NCBI GenBank assembly: GCA_963751955.1 | Contig: CAVVWM010000002.1 | Coordinates: 620,001 to 684,000, forward strand | From: JABDIY01 sp963751955 | GTDB taxonomy: Bacteria; Actinomycetota; Acidimicrobiia; Acidimicrobiales; SZUA-35 | Reading direction: 5' to 3' | DNA length: 64,000 bases | In this document: positions 1-7,755 of the stretch, one piece after another | Layout: each line of letters opens with the position of its first letter | Numbering within the stretch: position 1 is the stretch's first letter | Program-made: the position numbers and the translations under genes | The notes under the pieces: model-generated | Seen by the model: only the letters and a program-made list of their open reading frames with translations | What the model was told of the DNA's origin: nothing | Database searches by the model: none

Positions 1-112
1 CATGAACATCGGCGGCGACCCTCGTCTTAACCACACGTTCGAGATCGTCGATGGAGTGCGGGCCGACGAGTGCGCCAGGCTGCTTTCGGGGTTTTTCGAA
101 CAACTCCGCTAG
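1..112 (+). CDS. tadA: tRNA-specific adenosine deaminase TadA, C-terminal fragment
   Basis: This is the 3' end of a gene entering from the left edge; the frame is open from base 2 and stops with TAG at 110-112. The visible residues contain DPRLNH and then GVRADECARLLSGFF, which match the conserved C-terminal helix of TadA. TadA makes inosine at wobble position 34 of tRNA-Arg(ACG). The zinc-binding deaminase core (HAE, PCxxC) lies outside the window, so the call rests on about 36 residues. The gene converges on recR. The 100 bases between them hold nothing recognisable. Confidence 0.72.
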   Translation, partial: MNIGGDPRLNHTFEIVDGVRADECARLLSGFFEQLR

Positions 113-213
113 ACGGTCGACGCCCTCGTTAAAATTCCGGTTGATAGCGACAAAGGGACTTCTACCCCGGCGACAGCCACAACCAGTGTGGGCTCTCCAC
201 AGAAATCCCAGCG

Positions 214-816
214 CTACAGGACCGAGCGGCCCTCGAGGGCGCGGCCCAGGGTCAGTTCGTCGGCGTAGTCGAGGTCGCCGCCGACCGGTAGGCCGCTGGC
301 CAGCCTGGTGACCTTGATCATGTCGAACGACTTGAGCATTCGGGCGATATAGGCGGCAGTGGTTTCGCCTTCGAGATTCGGGTTGGTGCAGATGATGATC
401 TCTTCCACGTCCTCGGAAGCAATGCGGGTGGCCAGCTCCTTCACCTTCAGCTGCTCGGGCCCGATGCCTTCGAGAGGATTGATCGCTCCCATCAACACGT
501 GGTAGCGGCCCTTGAACGCACCGGTCCGCTCCAATGCAGCAATGTCCTTGGGTTCTTCAACCACACATAAGGTGTGGTCGTCACGGCTCGGATCCAAGCA
601 GATCTCACATTGAGGTCCTTCTGCCACGTTGAAACATCGCTCACAGAACGACACCTTGTCCTTGACATCGATCAGCGCAACGGACAGCCGTTGCACGTCG
701 GTGCGATCCACGTTGAGAAGGTAGAACGCAATCCGCTGGGCCGACTTGGGCCCGATCCCAGGGAGCCGGCCCAGTTCATCGATCAGCACCTCTAGCGGGC
801 GAGCGTAAACACTCAT
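214..816 (-). CDS. recR: Recombination mediator protein RecR
   Basis: RecR acts with RecF/RecO to load RecA onto gapped DNA. The 200-residue length is standard. An N-terminal helix-hairpin-helix (LGRLPGIGPKSAQRIA, about residues 15-30) is followed by a four-cysteine zinc finger (C58, C61, C70, C73) and a Toprim domain starting near VVEEPKDI and including the acidic TNPNLEGETT motif. The ATG at 816 overlaps the upstream ybaB/ebfC stop by 4 bp, giving the usual actinobacterial dnaX-ybaB-recR order and translational coupling. Confidence 0.97.
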   Translation of the reverse strand: MSVYARPLEVLIDELGRLPGIGPKSAQRIAFYLLNVDRTDVQRLSVALIDVKDKVSFCERCFNVAEGPQCEICLDPSRDDHTLCVVEEPKDIAALERTGAFKGRYHVLMGAINPLEGIGPEQLKVKELATRIASEDVEEIIICTNPNLEGETTAAYIARMLKSFDMIKVTRLASGLPVGGDLDYADELTLGRALEGRSVL

Positions 817-1163
817 CCGTTTCCGAGCATCCCACCCAGGCTGCCCAAGTCCATGCCACCGGCGACCCCGCCCAGTGCGTCGGACTGGAGCTCGGAGATT
901 TGCTTCGACGCGTCGCGCAACGCAGCCAACACGAGATCGTTTAGCATTTCGACGTCGTCGGGATCCACAACGTCAGGGTTGATACGAACTGCTTGGAACT
1001 CTCCGCTGCCCATCACATCTACTTCGACCTTGCCGCCGCCGGCCGAGCCGGTGAGCAGCTCGGCCGCCTGGGCCTCTTGAGCTTCAGCCAGTTGGCTTTG
1101 CATCGCCTGAGCGGTTTCGAGCAACGAGTTGAGGTCGAAACCTCCGAGCGGATTGTCGGTCAT
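813..1163 (-). CDS. YbaB/EbfC family nucleoid-associated protein
   Basis: A 116-residue DNA-binding protein of the YbaB/EbfC family, dimeric and nucleoid-associated in the family. An N-terminal helix rich in Q/A/E (residues about 14-37) is followed by the characteristic beta segment GGGKVEVDVMGSGEFQAV, then DPDDVEMLNDLVLAAL and a glycine/methionine-rich tail. It lies 11 bp after the dnaX stop and overlaps recR by 4 bp, so the three genes almost certainly form one transcript. Confidence 0.93.
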   Translation of the reverse strand: MTDNPLGGFDLNSLLETAQAMQSQLAEAQEAQAAELLTGSAGGGKVEVDVMGSGEFQAVRINPDVVDPDDVEMLNDLVLAALRDASKQISELQSDALGGVAGGMDLGSLGGMLGNG

Positions 1164-1174
1164 GACGGGGCCTT

Positions 1175-2986
1175 TCAGCGAGTCAGTTGGTGGCTGGCGG
1201 AGGATCGATGAGCTTGGCGCCGGGGAAGGCTGCTGTAAGGCGATCGACCATGGTGTTGGATGTGGAATGGGCGTCTTTCAGCTCGCTCACCGGTCCGATG
1301 TCTTCCTCGGAATCCGAGGGTGCCGGGGTGGGCTGGCGGGGACGAACGACGCTGAGGCGGTCCACCGGTTCTTGAAGGATCAACAACTACCTCCACACGA
1401 ACGGGGCAGTTGAACCGGGCGCTCATTGCTCGCTCCAGTTCACCCTTCACGTCGATCGCACGATCGGCTGGAAGCTGATTGGGATATGCGAATGTCACCG
1501 AGCCCTCGGCCACTTCGACCGGAAGACCCTGTCGGAACCGGGCCCGCACCTTCTGAGGCAATCCCTCGAGGACACCCGGAAGCTGTTCGGTCACCTCATC
1601 CAATGTGAACGAGCCGTACACCTCCGGCGGCGTATCGCTCACAGGAGCACGGTCATCGGTACGGGGCGCAGTGGGCGTTGAAGCCACGGACTGGTCTGCC
1701 GGAGGCGGAGTAGACTGCGACGCACGACTCGATTCGGCTCCAGCGAGGGCGTCCCGCGCCGCAGAAGTCCGACCGCGTCGAGCAGGGGCGGCCGGCGACG
1801 TCGGAGGGAGCGGCGCGGAGGGTTTCGTTGCTGGATCCCCGGTGGCGGGTGATGGCGGTATCGGTCGCGTCGGACCGCCGTTGACCAGAGCAGCAATCTG
1901 CTTCTCCAACCCCTCAATCCGTTGCAACAAGGCAGAAGTATCGTCACCATCGGCCCTCGTGAGCTGGAGAAGAGCAACCTCGATAGGAACCCGCGGATCT
2001 GGTGCTTGGCGCACCTCCACCAGCGCGGCTCCGATCTTCTCCAGTGACCGCGTGATTGTGGCCGGACCGAGTGCGTTTGCCAATTCGTTTGCCCGTGCAG
2101 CGGCAGCATCGTTGAGGTGGGACAGCGGAGCCTTCATGGAAGCGAGAAACGCCGATCGCAGCTCGGCCAGCAAATCCTCGCCAATGATCCTGGGTTCAAA
2201 ACCGACCTCGAGACCCTTCTGCATGGCAGCAATCGCAGCAGCGGGGTCTCGATCGGCGATCGCCCGGCACAAATCGGCCGCCGTGGTGGTTATTTCGGGG
2301 GCTCCACCGGATGCAACTACAAGGTCGAGAGCACTCAGGGTGTCGCGCGCTGATCCTCCCCCGGTCTTGAGCGCCCACGCGATCCCGTCGTCGTCAACAT
2401 CGAGACCGGCGTCGGCAATAACCCATCGAAGGTGATCTTCAAGTTCGGCTGCTGGCAAGAGGTGGAAGCGGAAGTGCTGGGTACGGCTTTTGATGGTTTG
2501 AACGACCTTCTGCGGCTCGGTCGTTGCCAAGACGAACACCACATGATCGGGTGGCTCCTCGAGCGTCTTGAGCAGCGCATTCTCCGCACCGGAGGACAAC
2601 ATATGGACCTCGTCGAGGATGTACACCTTTGTGCGTCCCGGCGATCCCAGCGCCACACGACTGATGAGTTCACGGATGTCGTCAACTTTGTTGTTGCTGG
2701 CGGCGTCGAGTTCGTGCAGGTCGAACGAACGCCCGGCCTCAATGTCTTTGCAGCTGGAGCAGGTGCCATCGGGCTCGCCGTTTGTGGGGTTCTCACAATT
2801 CAGCGCTTTGGCCAACACCCGGGCCGTGCTGGTCTTACCCGTGCCCCGAGGTCCGCTGAACAGGTAGGCATGGCCATTGCGGCCTTCGGCGACCGCGGCC
2901 CGCAAGGCGTTGGTGACGACCGGTTGACCCTTGATCTCGGCAAAGGTCTGCGACCTATACCGGCGATACAGCGATTGATGGCCCAC
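1175..2986 (-). CDS. dnaX: DNA polymerase III subunit gamma/tau (3' end frame-disrupted)
   Basis: The clamp-loader ATPase subunit of the replicative polymerase. The GTG start at 2986 gives MGHQSLYRRYR, the usual DnaX N-terminus. Walker A GPRGTGKT is at 45-52 and DEVH at 125-128. Of the four zinc-module cysteines, C64, C76 and C79 are present but the position of the second (73) is Asp. After a Pro/Ala-rich linker comes a tau-like domain. From about base 1389 downward this frame turns into R/S/H-rich sequence, while the +1 frame encodes an acidic, plausible C-terminus (EEDIGPVSELKD, then MVDRLTAAFPGAKLID) ending at 1183. The true protein therefore probably needs a one-base shift between about 1389 and 1330, from an error, a mutation or recoding. 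The catalytic part is unaffected. Confidence 0.93.
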   Translation of the reverse strand: MGHQSLYRRYRSQTFAEIKGQPVVTNALRAAVAEGRNGHAYLFSGPRGTGKTSTARVLAKALNCENPTNGEPDGTCSSCKDIEAGRSFDLHELDAASNNKVDDIRELISRVALGSPGRTKVYILDEVHMLSSGAENALLKTLEEPPDHVVFVLATTEPQKVVQTIKSRTQHFRFHLLPAAELEDHLRWVIADAGLDVDDDGIAWALKTGGGSARDTLSALDLVVASGGAPEITTTAADLCRAIADRDPAAAIAAMQKGLEVGFEPRIIGEDLLAELRSAFLASMKAPLSHLNDAAAARANELANALGPATITRSLEKIGAALVEVRQAPDPRVPIEVALLQLTRADGDDTSALLQRIEGLEKQIAALVNGGPTRPIPPSPATGDPATKPSAPLPPTSPAAPARRGRTSAARDALAGAESSRASQSTPPPADQSVASTPTAPRTDDRAPVSDTPPEVYGSFTLDEVTEQLPGVLEGLPQKVRARFRQGLPVEVAEGSVTFAYPNQLPADRAIDVKGELERAMSARFNCPVRVEVVVDPSRTGGPPQRRSSPPAHPGTLGFRGRHRTGERAERRPFHIQHHGRSPYSSLPRRQAHRSSASHQLTR

Positions 2987-3085
2987 AGGTGAATCTTATT
3001 CCGAGCTTGACCAGAGCGTGCGCTCGTGCGGTCCGAGACCCGCCTGACCTGGAGCTGTTTCAGCCCTGGAAATCTACCCAGTGGC

Positions 3086-3115
3086 TTGTCATCGTTCCGT
3101 CATGTGTTGTAACAT
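3086..3115 (+). promoter_or_regulatory. Sigma70-type promoter for the 6C-like RNA
   Basis: TTGTCA at 3086-3091 and TAACAT at 3110-3115 are separated by 18 bp, placing a transcription start near 3121. Beyond it lies a structured, non-coding stretch ending in a strong hairpin. Both boxes match the vegetative consensus well, but no experiment is available. Confidence 0.45.
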
Positions 3116-3120
3116 AATTG

Positions 3121-3243
3121 CAACGCACGGTTCCGAGGGCGGCGACCTAGGTCATCTCCCCCGACGTGGTGCTTTAGCACCCGTGCCGCGTACATGTGAT
3201 CTCCCGAGCCGGTGACTCCTCTCCCCGTCGGCTCGGGATTTCG
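3121..3243 (+). ncRNA. Putative 6C-like C-rich small RNA
   Basis: The 337-bp gap between dnaX and the thiolase gene holds a structured element. Stem-loop 1 is ACCTA-g-GTC paired with GAC-g-TGGT (about 3146-3174), closing a nine-base loop ATCTCCCCC. It sits inside a possible outer stem GCACGG/CCGTGC (3125-3130 with 3181-3186), beside a small hairpin GGTGC-TTTA-GCACC. Stem-loop 2 is a perfect 9-bp stem CCCGAGCCG/CGGCTCGGG (3203-3211 with 3229-3237) with a C-rich loop containing TCCTCTCCCC, followed by ATTTC, so it could also terminate. Two stem-loops exposing runs of C are the hallmark of the actinobacterial 6C (B11) RNA. Such loops can pair with Shine-Dalgarno sequences. Identity is inferred by architecture; a covariance-model search has not been run. 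Confidence 0.55.
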
Positions 3244-3323
3244 CGTACAGGAAGCGGGTTCAGGCCATGCCCAGAGGGTATGGATGACAGCGGATGCGTT
3301 CGACTCTCTAGTGCGATGCTCCT

Positions 3324-4505
3324 CTACAGCGACTTGAAAATGATTGCGTCGCCCTGCCCGCCACCACCGCACAGTGCAGCAGCACCGTAGGCAACACCGC
3401 GGCGACGCATCTCGTGCATCAGGGTGAGGGCCAGCCGGTTTCCGGACGCACCGATCGGATGACCCAGTGCCACGGCCCCACCATTGACATTCACGACGTC
3501 GCCCGAAATCCCCAGGTCGTCCATGCTTGCCAGTGCAACTGCGGCAAATGCCTCATTCAATTCAAAGAGTCCCAGGTCCGAAATCGAAAGGCCGGCCGAA
3601 TCGAGAGCTGCGTTGATCGCTCGTGAGGGCTGGGTCAACAGCGAGGCGTCGGGACCAGCGACCTGTCCCACAGCTACGACCTCAGCCAGTCCGGTGAGGC
3701 CCAGCTCATCTGCTTTGGCACGGCTCATCACGACGGTGGCAGACGCCCCATCGGAAATCTGGGATGCATTGCCTGCGGTGATGTTGCCGCTCTTGTCGAA
3801 GGCGGGACGCAGCTTGCCCAGCGATTCCGCGGTTGTTCCCGGCCGAACGCCTTCGTCCTCAGACACGATGATCGGATCACCCTTCCGCTGGGGAACCGCT
3901 ACTTCTACGATCTCATCAGCAAAGCGACCTTCTTTGATCGCGGCCGCTGCAAGTTCATGGGAAAGCGCCGAAAACTCATCTTGGGGGCCTCGCTCCAAAC
4001 CGGCTGATGCCGCGTACTTCTCAGTACCCGCCCCCATCGCACACACATCGAATGCACAGAACAGGCCGTCGTACATCATCGAGTCGATCACCTTCTTGTC
4101 ACCGGCTCGATAGCCCCCACGGGCCCCGGGCAAGAGATACGGGGCATTGGTCATCGACTCCATGCCACCGGCAACGACGATCTCCGCCTGGCCGGTGGCG
4201 ATCATCATGTCAGCCAACGCGATCGCGTTCAGGCCAGACAGACACACCTTGTTGATCGTGGTTGCCGGGACGGTCATCGGAATTCCAGCGTTTACCGCTG
4301 CCTGACGGGCAGTGATTTGCCCTGCCCCGGCCTGCAACACCTGACCCATGATCACGTAGTCGACCTGTTCGGGGGCGATACCGGCCTGCTTCAACGCTCC
4401 CGCAATCGCCATACCACCAAGGTCCGTGGCAGCGAGCGACGCGAAGGCACCTGACAGCTTTCCAATCGGGGTACGGGCCCCAGCGACAACAACAGATCCG
4501 GACAT
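3324..4505 (-). CDS. Acetyl-CoA C-acetyltransferase (thiolase)
   Basis: Condenses two acetyl-CoA to acetoacetyl-CoA or cleaves 3-ketoacyl-CoA. The 393-residue length is typical. The nucleophile is C88 in NKVCLSGLNA. The GGMESM, NEAFA, GHPIGASG (His) and CGGGGQG (second Cys) motifs are all intact. The ATG at 4505 is preceded by GAGG at a good distance. With the ccr gene nearby it could supply acetoacetyl-CoA for a butyryl/crotonyl-CoA route, but no linked 3-hydroxybutyryl-CoA dehydrogenase is visible here. Confidence 0.95.
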   Translation of the reverse strand: MSGSVVVAGARTPIGKLSGAFASLAATDLGGMAIAGALKQAGIAPEQVDYVIMGQVLQAGAGQITARQAAVNAGIPMTVPATTINKVCLSGLNAIALADMMIATGQAEIVVAGGMESMTNAPYLLPGARGGYRAGDKKVIDSMMYDGLFCAFDVCAMGAGTEKYAASAGLERGPQDEFSALSHELAAAAIKEGRFADEIVEVAVPQRKGDPIIVSEDEGVRPGTTAESLGKLRPAFDKSGNITAGNASQISDGASATVVMSRAKADELGLTGLAEVVAVGQVAGPDASLLTQPSRAINAALDSAGLSISDLGLFELNEAFAAVALASMDDLGISGDVVNVNGGAVALGHPIGASGNRLALTLMHEMRRRGVAYGAAALCGGGGQGDAIIFKSL

Positions 4506-4524
4506 GAGAAGACCTCAAAACGTT

Positions 4525-4559
4525 GAAGAACGTCGACGGGGAGTCCGTCGACACTCTTC
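4525..4559 (-). terminator. Strong hairpin between the DivIVA-like gene and thiolase
   Basis: GTCGACGG and CCGTCGAC form an 8-bp stem extended outside a small internal loop by GAAGA/TCTTC. On the minus strand it is followed by AACGTTTTGAGG, where TTTT gives a short U-tract and GAGG is the thiolase ribosome-binding site. It may terminate the upstream DivIVA-like transcript or act as a leader attenuator for the thiolase gene. Confidence 0.5.
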
Positions 4560-4609
4560 AGCCTAAAGAGGTGTGGTCCGTCGGTCCAAATGCGACGGCT
4601 CGAGTCGGG

Positions 4610-6298
4610 TTAGCCCTCGCCACCCCGGGCGTTGTCGACGGCGCGCTGCATGGCTTCACGAACCAGCTTGGCCAAAGGATCCTCGTCGCTAAGGACTTTG
4701 CTCTCGGCCTCAAGCGACGGCGGCGGCGGCGGCTTACCGGCCAGCGCAGCCGGTACCGCTATGTCGGTTGGCGGCGCTGGCACGGATGGAACAAGGGCGT
4801 CCTCGAGCAGGGTGCCCGAGTCGTTGGGGACTTCGACCGTGTCAAGCGGTGATTTTTTGTCTGCAGGGAGACTGGAGATGCTGTCCTCGATGACGACGCC
4901 CGGGGTCTCGTCCATCACCTCTTGTGCATCGAAGGCATCGTCGAACTCCTCGGCGTCACCATTGGTGGTGAAACCGTAGGCCTCTTCGTACTTGGAGCCG
5001 ACGGCGTCAGACTCATCGTCGTCGAGATCTTCAATTTCGGCACTGACCTCATCATCATCGAGATCAGCCTCGTCAACATCAACTTCAGCACTGACCTCAT
5101 CATCATCGAGATCAGCCTCGTCAACATCAACTTCAGCACTGACCTCATCATCATCGAGATCAGCCTCGTCAACATCAACTTCAGCACTGACCTCATCATC
5201 ATCGAGATCAGCCTCGTCAACATCAACTTCAGCACTGACCTCATCATCATCGAGATCAGCCTCGTCAACATCGACCTCGACCACGTCTGCGGTGTCGATC
5301 TCGACGACCTCATCATCGGCATCCTGATCGGACTCGGCGATGGGGTCAGGGTTCTCGTAGAATTGGGGCTCGAACACCTCGTCCAAGGAGTTGGCGTAGA
5401 ACGGCGAGGACTTGCCGCCACCTGTGAGCTCCCGCGTCGCACGATCGCGTGCCTCGGTGAGTACATCATCAGCCTCGATCAAAGCGAGTTCGGGGGCTGG
5501 GTCGGCTTCAAGTTTGTCGAGCGCAGAATTGAGCTCTGCCTGAGCTGCCACAAGACGGTCGCGGCTGGATTGCTCGGTGAGCTGCAGGATTCGCATCCGC
5601 TTCTCCGCGGTGTCCATGTCGGTGCGGACCTTGACCCGCACGATCTCGTCAGCTTCCTGACGAATGAACTCGGACTGACTTCTGGCCTCGGCGAGAAGCT
5701 CGGCCACCTCAGCCTGGGCCTCAGCCAACGCGACCTGGGCTTCGGTACGGTCAGAATCGGCGGCTTCGCGGGTCTCAGCCAGCTCGACGTCGAGTTCGGT
5801 GCGAGCTTGTTCGAGTTCGGTCTTGTTTGCAGCAGCCTGCTCTTCAGCTTCTGCTCTGATCCGATCCGCCTCGGTTCTGGCGTCCTGGAGAATCCGCTCG
5901 CCCTCCGCCTTGAGTTCCTCGGCCTCGCTCCGGGCGATCTGCTGGATCTCATCAGCGTCGACCTCTGCCTCGGCCTTGATCTTCTCGGCCGACTCCTCCG
6001 CTGTACGGAGCAGTCCTGCAATGCGGTCGCCGAGCTGATTGAATCTGTCGGCATCTTCATGCTCGACCTCGGTAGGAGCGAGAGCCGGAGGCACGGGAAG
6101 CTGTGCTGCGGCGGCAATCGCCGCTTCCTTGGACCGCACGGCCTCTTGAACATCAGCCCGAGCCGTGTCGAGCCGTGACTGAAGCTCGCGCATTTCCGTG
6201 GCAGCGCGCTTGAGGAAGGCAGTTACCTCTTCTTTCCTCCAGCCACGAAAGGCGACGGTAAACTCTTGGACTTCAAATTGATCTGGGCTAAGTGCCAC
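4610..6298 (-). CDS. DivIVA-domain coiled-coil protein with acidic repeats
   Basis: 562 residues. The N-terminus (FEVQEFTVAFRGWRKEEVTAFLKRAATEM) resembles the DivIVA/Wag31 membrane-targeting domain. A long Ala/Glu-rich coiled coil follows (about 60-270), then about five copies of the 16-residue unit DVDEADLDDDEVSAEV (roughly 345-425) and a low-complexity C-terminus ending in LAKLVREAMQRAVDNARGG. DivIVA proteins organise polar growth and septum sites in Actinobacteria, so a cytoskeletal scaffold role is inferred. The GTG at 6298 follows an excellent AGGAGG. The acidic repeat is unusual and probably varies in length among strains. Confidence 0.75.
   Translation of the reverse strand: MALSPDQFEVQEFTVAFRGWRKEEVTAFLKRAATEMRELQSRLDTARADVQEAVRSKEAAIAAAAQLPVPPALAPTEVEHEDADRFNQLGDRIAGLLRTAEESAEKIKAEAEVDADEIQQIARSEAEELKAEGERILQDARTEADRIRAEAEEQAAANKTELEQARTELDVELAETREAADSDRTEAQVALAEAQAEVAELLAEARSQSEFIRQEADEIVRVKVRTDMDTAEKRMRILQLTEQSSRDRLVAAQAELNSALDKLEADPAPELALIEADDVLTEARDRATRELTGGGKSSPFYANSLDEVFEPQFYENPDPIAESDQDADDEVVEIDTADVVEVDVDEADLDDDEVSAEVDVDEADLDDDEVSAEVDVDEADLDDDEVSAEVDVDEADLDDDEVSAEVDVDEADLDDDEVSAEIEDLDDDESDAVGSKYEEAYGFTTNGDAEEFDDAFDAQEVMDETPGVVIEDSISSLPADKKSPLDTVEVPNDSGTLLEDALVPSVPAPPTDIAVPAALAGKPPPPPSLEAESKVLSDEDPLAKLVREAMQRAVDNARGGEG
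5045..5273. repeat. 48-bp in-frame tandem repeat, about 4.8 copies
   Basis: A 48-bp unit beginning GACCTCATCATCATCGAG recurs at 5045, 5093, 5141, 5189 and 5237 with essentially no differences until the last copy decays near 5273. It is a whole number of codons and encodes a 16-residue acidic unit in the DivIVA-like protein. Near-identity at the DNA level points to recent expansion by slippage or unequal exchange. Confidence 0.97.
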
Positions 6299-6423
6299 GG
6301 GAATCCTCCTCGCTCGGATACCTATTCGGCCGAGGTCGCGAGCATGTGAGATTTTGTCGAAAGTTGGAAGCGATGCTCCGACTTATTTGGGGTTAGACCT
6401 CCACCACCGCTACCTTCGCCGCC

Positions 6424-7755
6424 ATGAAGGAAATCCTTGACGCCATTCTTGCTGATGCGACGCCCGAAGAGCTAGCAGCGGTGCCGATTCCCGAGTCATA
6501 TCGCGCAGCATTTGTTCGCCGTGCGGATTCCGACATGTTCGAAGGCCTCGAATCGTGGGAAAAGGACCCACGAAAGTCCATTCAGATTGCCGAAGTACCG
6601 GTTCCGGAACTGGCGCCCGACGAAGCGCTCGTTGCTGTCATGGCCTCGTCGATCAACTTCAACACGGTGTGGACCTCCATCTTCGAACCCCTGCCGACAT
6701 TCGGATTTCTCGACCGACTGGGCAAGGAGAGCTACTGGGGTCGTCGCCATGCACTCGACTACCACGTGATCGGCAGCGATGGCGCAGGCGTGATCCTGCA
6801 GACCGGCAGCGGGGTGCGGAATTGGCGCGTGGGTGACAAGGTCGCGATCCACTGCAACCACGTGGACGACCAAGACCCCCGGTCGCACGACGATTCGATG
6901 AAAGCGTCCAACCAGCGTATTTGGGGATTCGAGACCAACTTCGGCGGATTGGCCGATCTCACGATCGTCAAAGCCAACCAGTTGATGCCAAAACCGACCC
7001 ATCTCACCTGGGAAGAGGCAGCTGTGAATGCGCTGTGCGCCAGCACGTCGTACCGGATGTTGGTTTCAGCCAACGCATCGGCGATGAAACAGGGCGACGT
7101 TGTCCTGATCTGGGGCGCTACCGGTGGTCTGGGGGGTTACGCGGTGCAGTTGGTGCTGAACGGCGGCGGAATCCCGATCGGGGTGGTCTCGTCTCCGGAG
7201 AAGGCAGCGTTGCTCAACAAGATCGGCTGTGAGGCGGTGATCGATCGAAAGGCCGAGAACTACCAGTTCTGGAGTGATCCCCATACCCAGGACGAGAGTG
7301 AGTGGCGGCGATTCGGCAAACGTGTTCGAGAGCTGGTGGGGGAAGATCCCGACATCATTTTCGAGCACCCCGGGCGACAGACCATGGGTGCGTCGGTTTT
7401 TGCGGCCAAACGGGGTGGCACCATCGTCACCTGTGCCGCAACAAGTGGGTACATGATCGAGTACGACAACCGCCACCTGTGGATGAAGCTGAAGCGCATC
7501 GTGTCAAGTCACTTCGCCAACTACCACGAAGCGTCGGCTATGAACCGTCTGATCAACAACGGCGCGATCCATCCGATTCTCTCACACGTGTACGACCTCG
7601 ATCACGTCGGCGAGGCCACTCTGCAGGTCCACCAGAACAAACACGAGGGCAAGCTCGGGGTCCTGTGCCTTGCTCCTGAAGAAGGGCTCGGGATCCAAGA
7701 CCACGAGAAGCGCGCCCGAATCGGAGAAGACAAGATCGGCATGTTCCGGAGCTAG
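6424..7755 (+). CDS. ccr: Crotonyl-CoA carboxylase/reductase
   Basis: An NADPH-dependent MDR-family enzyme that reductively carboxylates crotonyl-CoA to ethylmalonyl-CoA, the key step of the ethylmalonyl-CoA pathway. It is 443 residues, the family length. The CO2-binding set known from carboxylating members is present: Asn80 in INFNTVW, Phe169/Glu170 in WGFETNFGG and His363 in SSHFANYHEA. The nucleotide-binding loop is WGATGGLGGYA. This favours a true carboxylase over a plain reductase. No mutase or other pathway genes adjoin it. Its stop overlaps the convergent EAL gene by 4 bp. No clear Shine-Dalgarno is seen before the ATG. Confidence 0.95.
   Translation: MKEILDAILADATPEELAAVPIPESYRAAFVRRADSDMFEGLESWEKDPRKSIQIAEVPVPELAPDEALVAVMASSINFNTVWTSIFEPLPTFGFLDRLGKESYWGRRHALDYHVIGSDGAGVILQTGSGVRNWRVGDKVAIHCNHVDDQDPRSHDDSMKASNQRIWGFETNFGGLADLTIVKANQLMPKPTHLTWEEAAVNALCASTSYRMLVSANASAMKQGDVVLIWGATGGLGGYAVQLVLNGGGIPIGVVSSPEKAALLNKIGCEAVIDRKAENYQFWSDPHTQDESEWRRFGKRVRELVGEDPDIIFEHPGRQTMGASVFAAKRGGTIVTCAATSGYMIEYDNRHLWMKLKRIVSSHFANYHEASAMNRLINNGAIHPILSHVYDLDHVGEATLQVHQNKHEGKLGVLCLAPEEGLGIQDHEKRARIGEDKIGMFRS

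Noticed and set aside
51..311. 86-residue plus-strand frame at the left edge
   Set aside because: Overlaps the tadA end and antisense recR; composition is Arg/Pro-rich and out of frame with both.
3040..3060. CCAGGTCAGG on the minus strand upstream of dnaX, like part of SRP 4.5S RNA
   Set aside because: The following conserved GGAAGGAAGCAGC tetraloop region is absent and no long hairpin can be drawn.
5045..5273. Possible CRISPR array
   Set aside because: The units abut with no spacers and are an in-frame coding repeat.
4922..6178. 418-residue open frame on the plus strand
   Set aside because: It lies antisense to the DivIVA-like gene and owes its length to the biased repeat codons; no start signal or family features.
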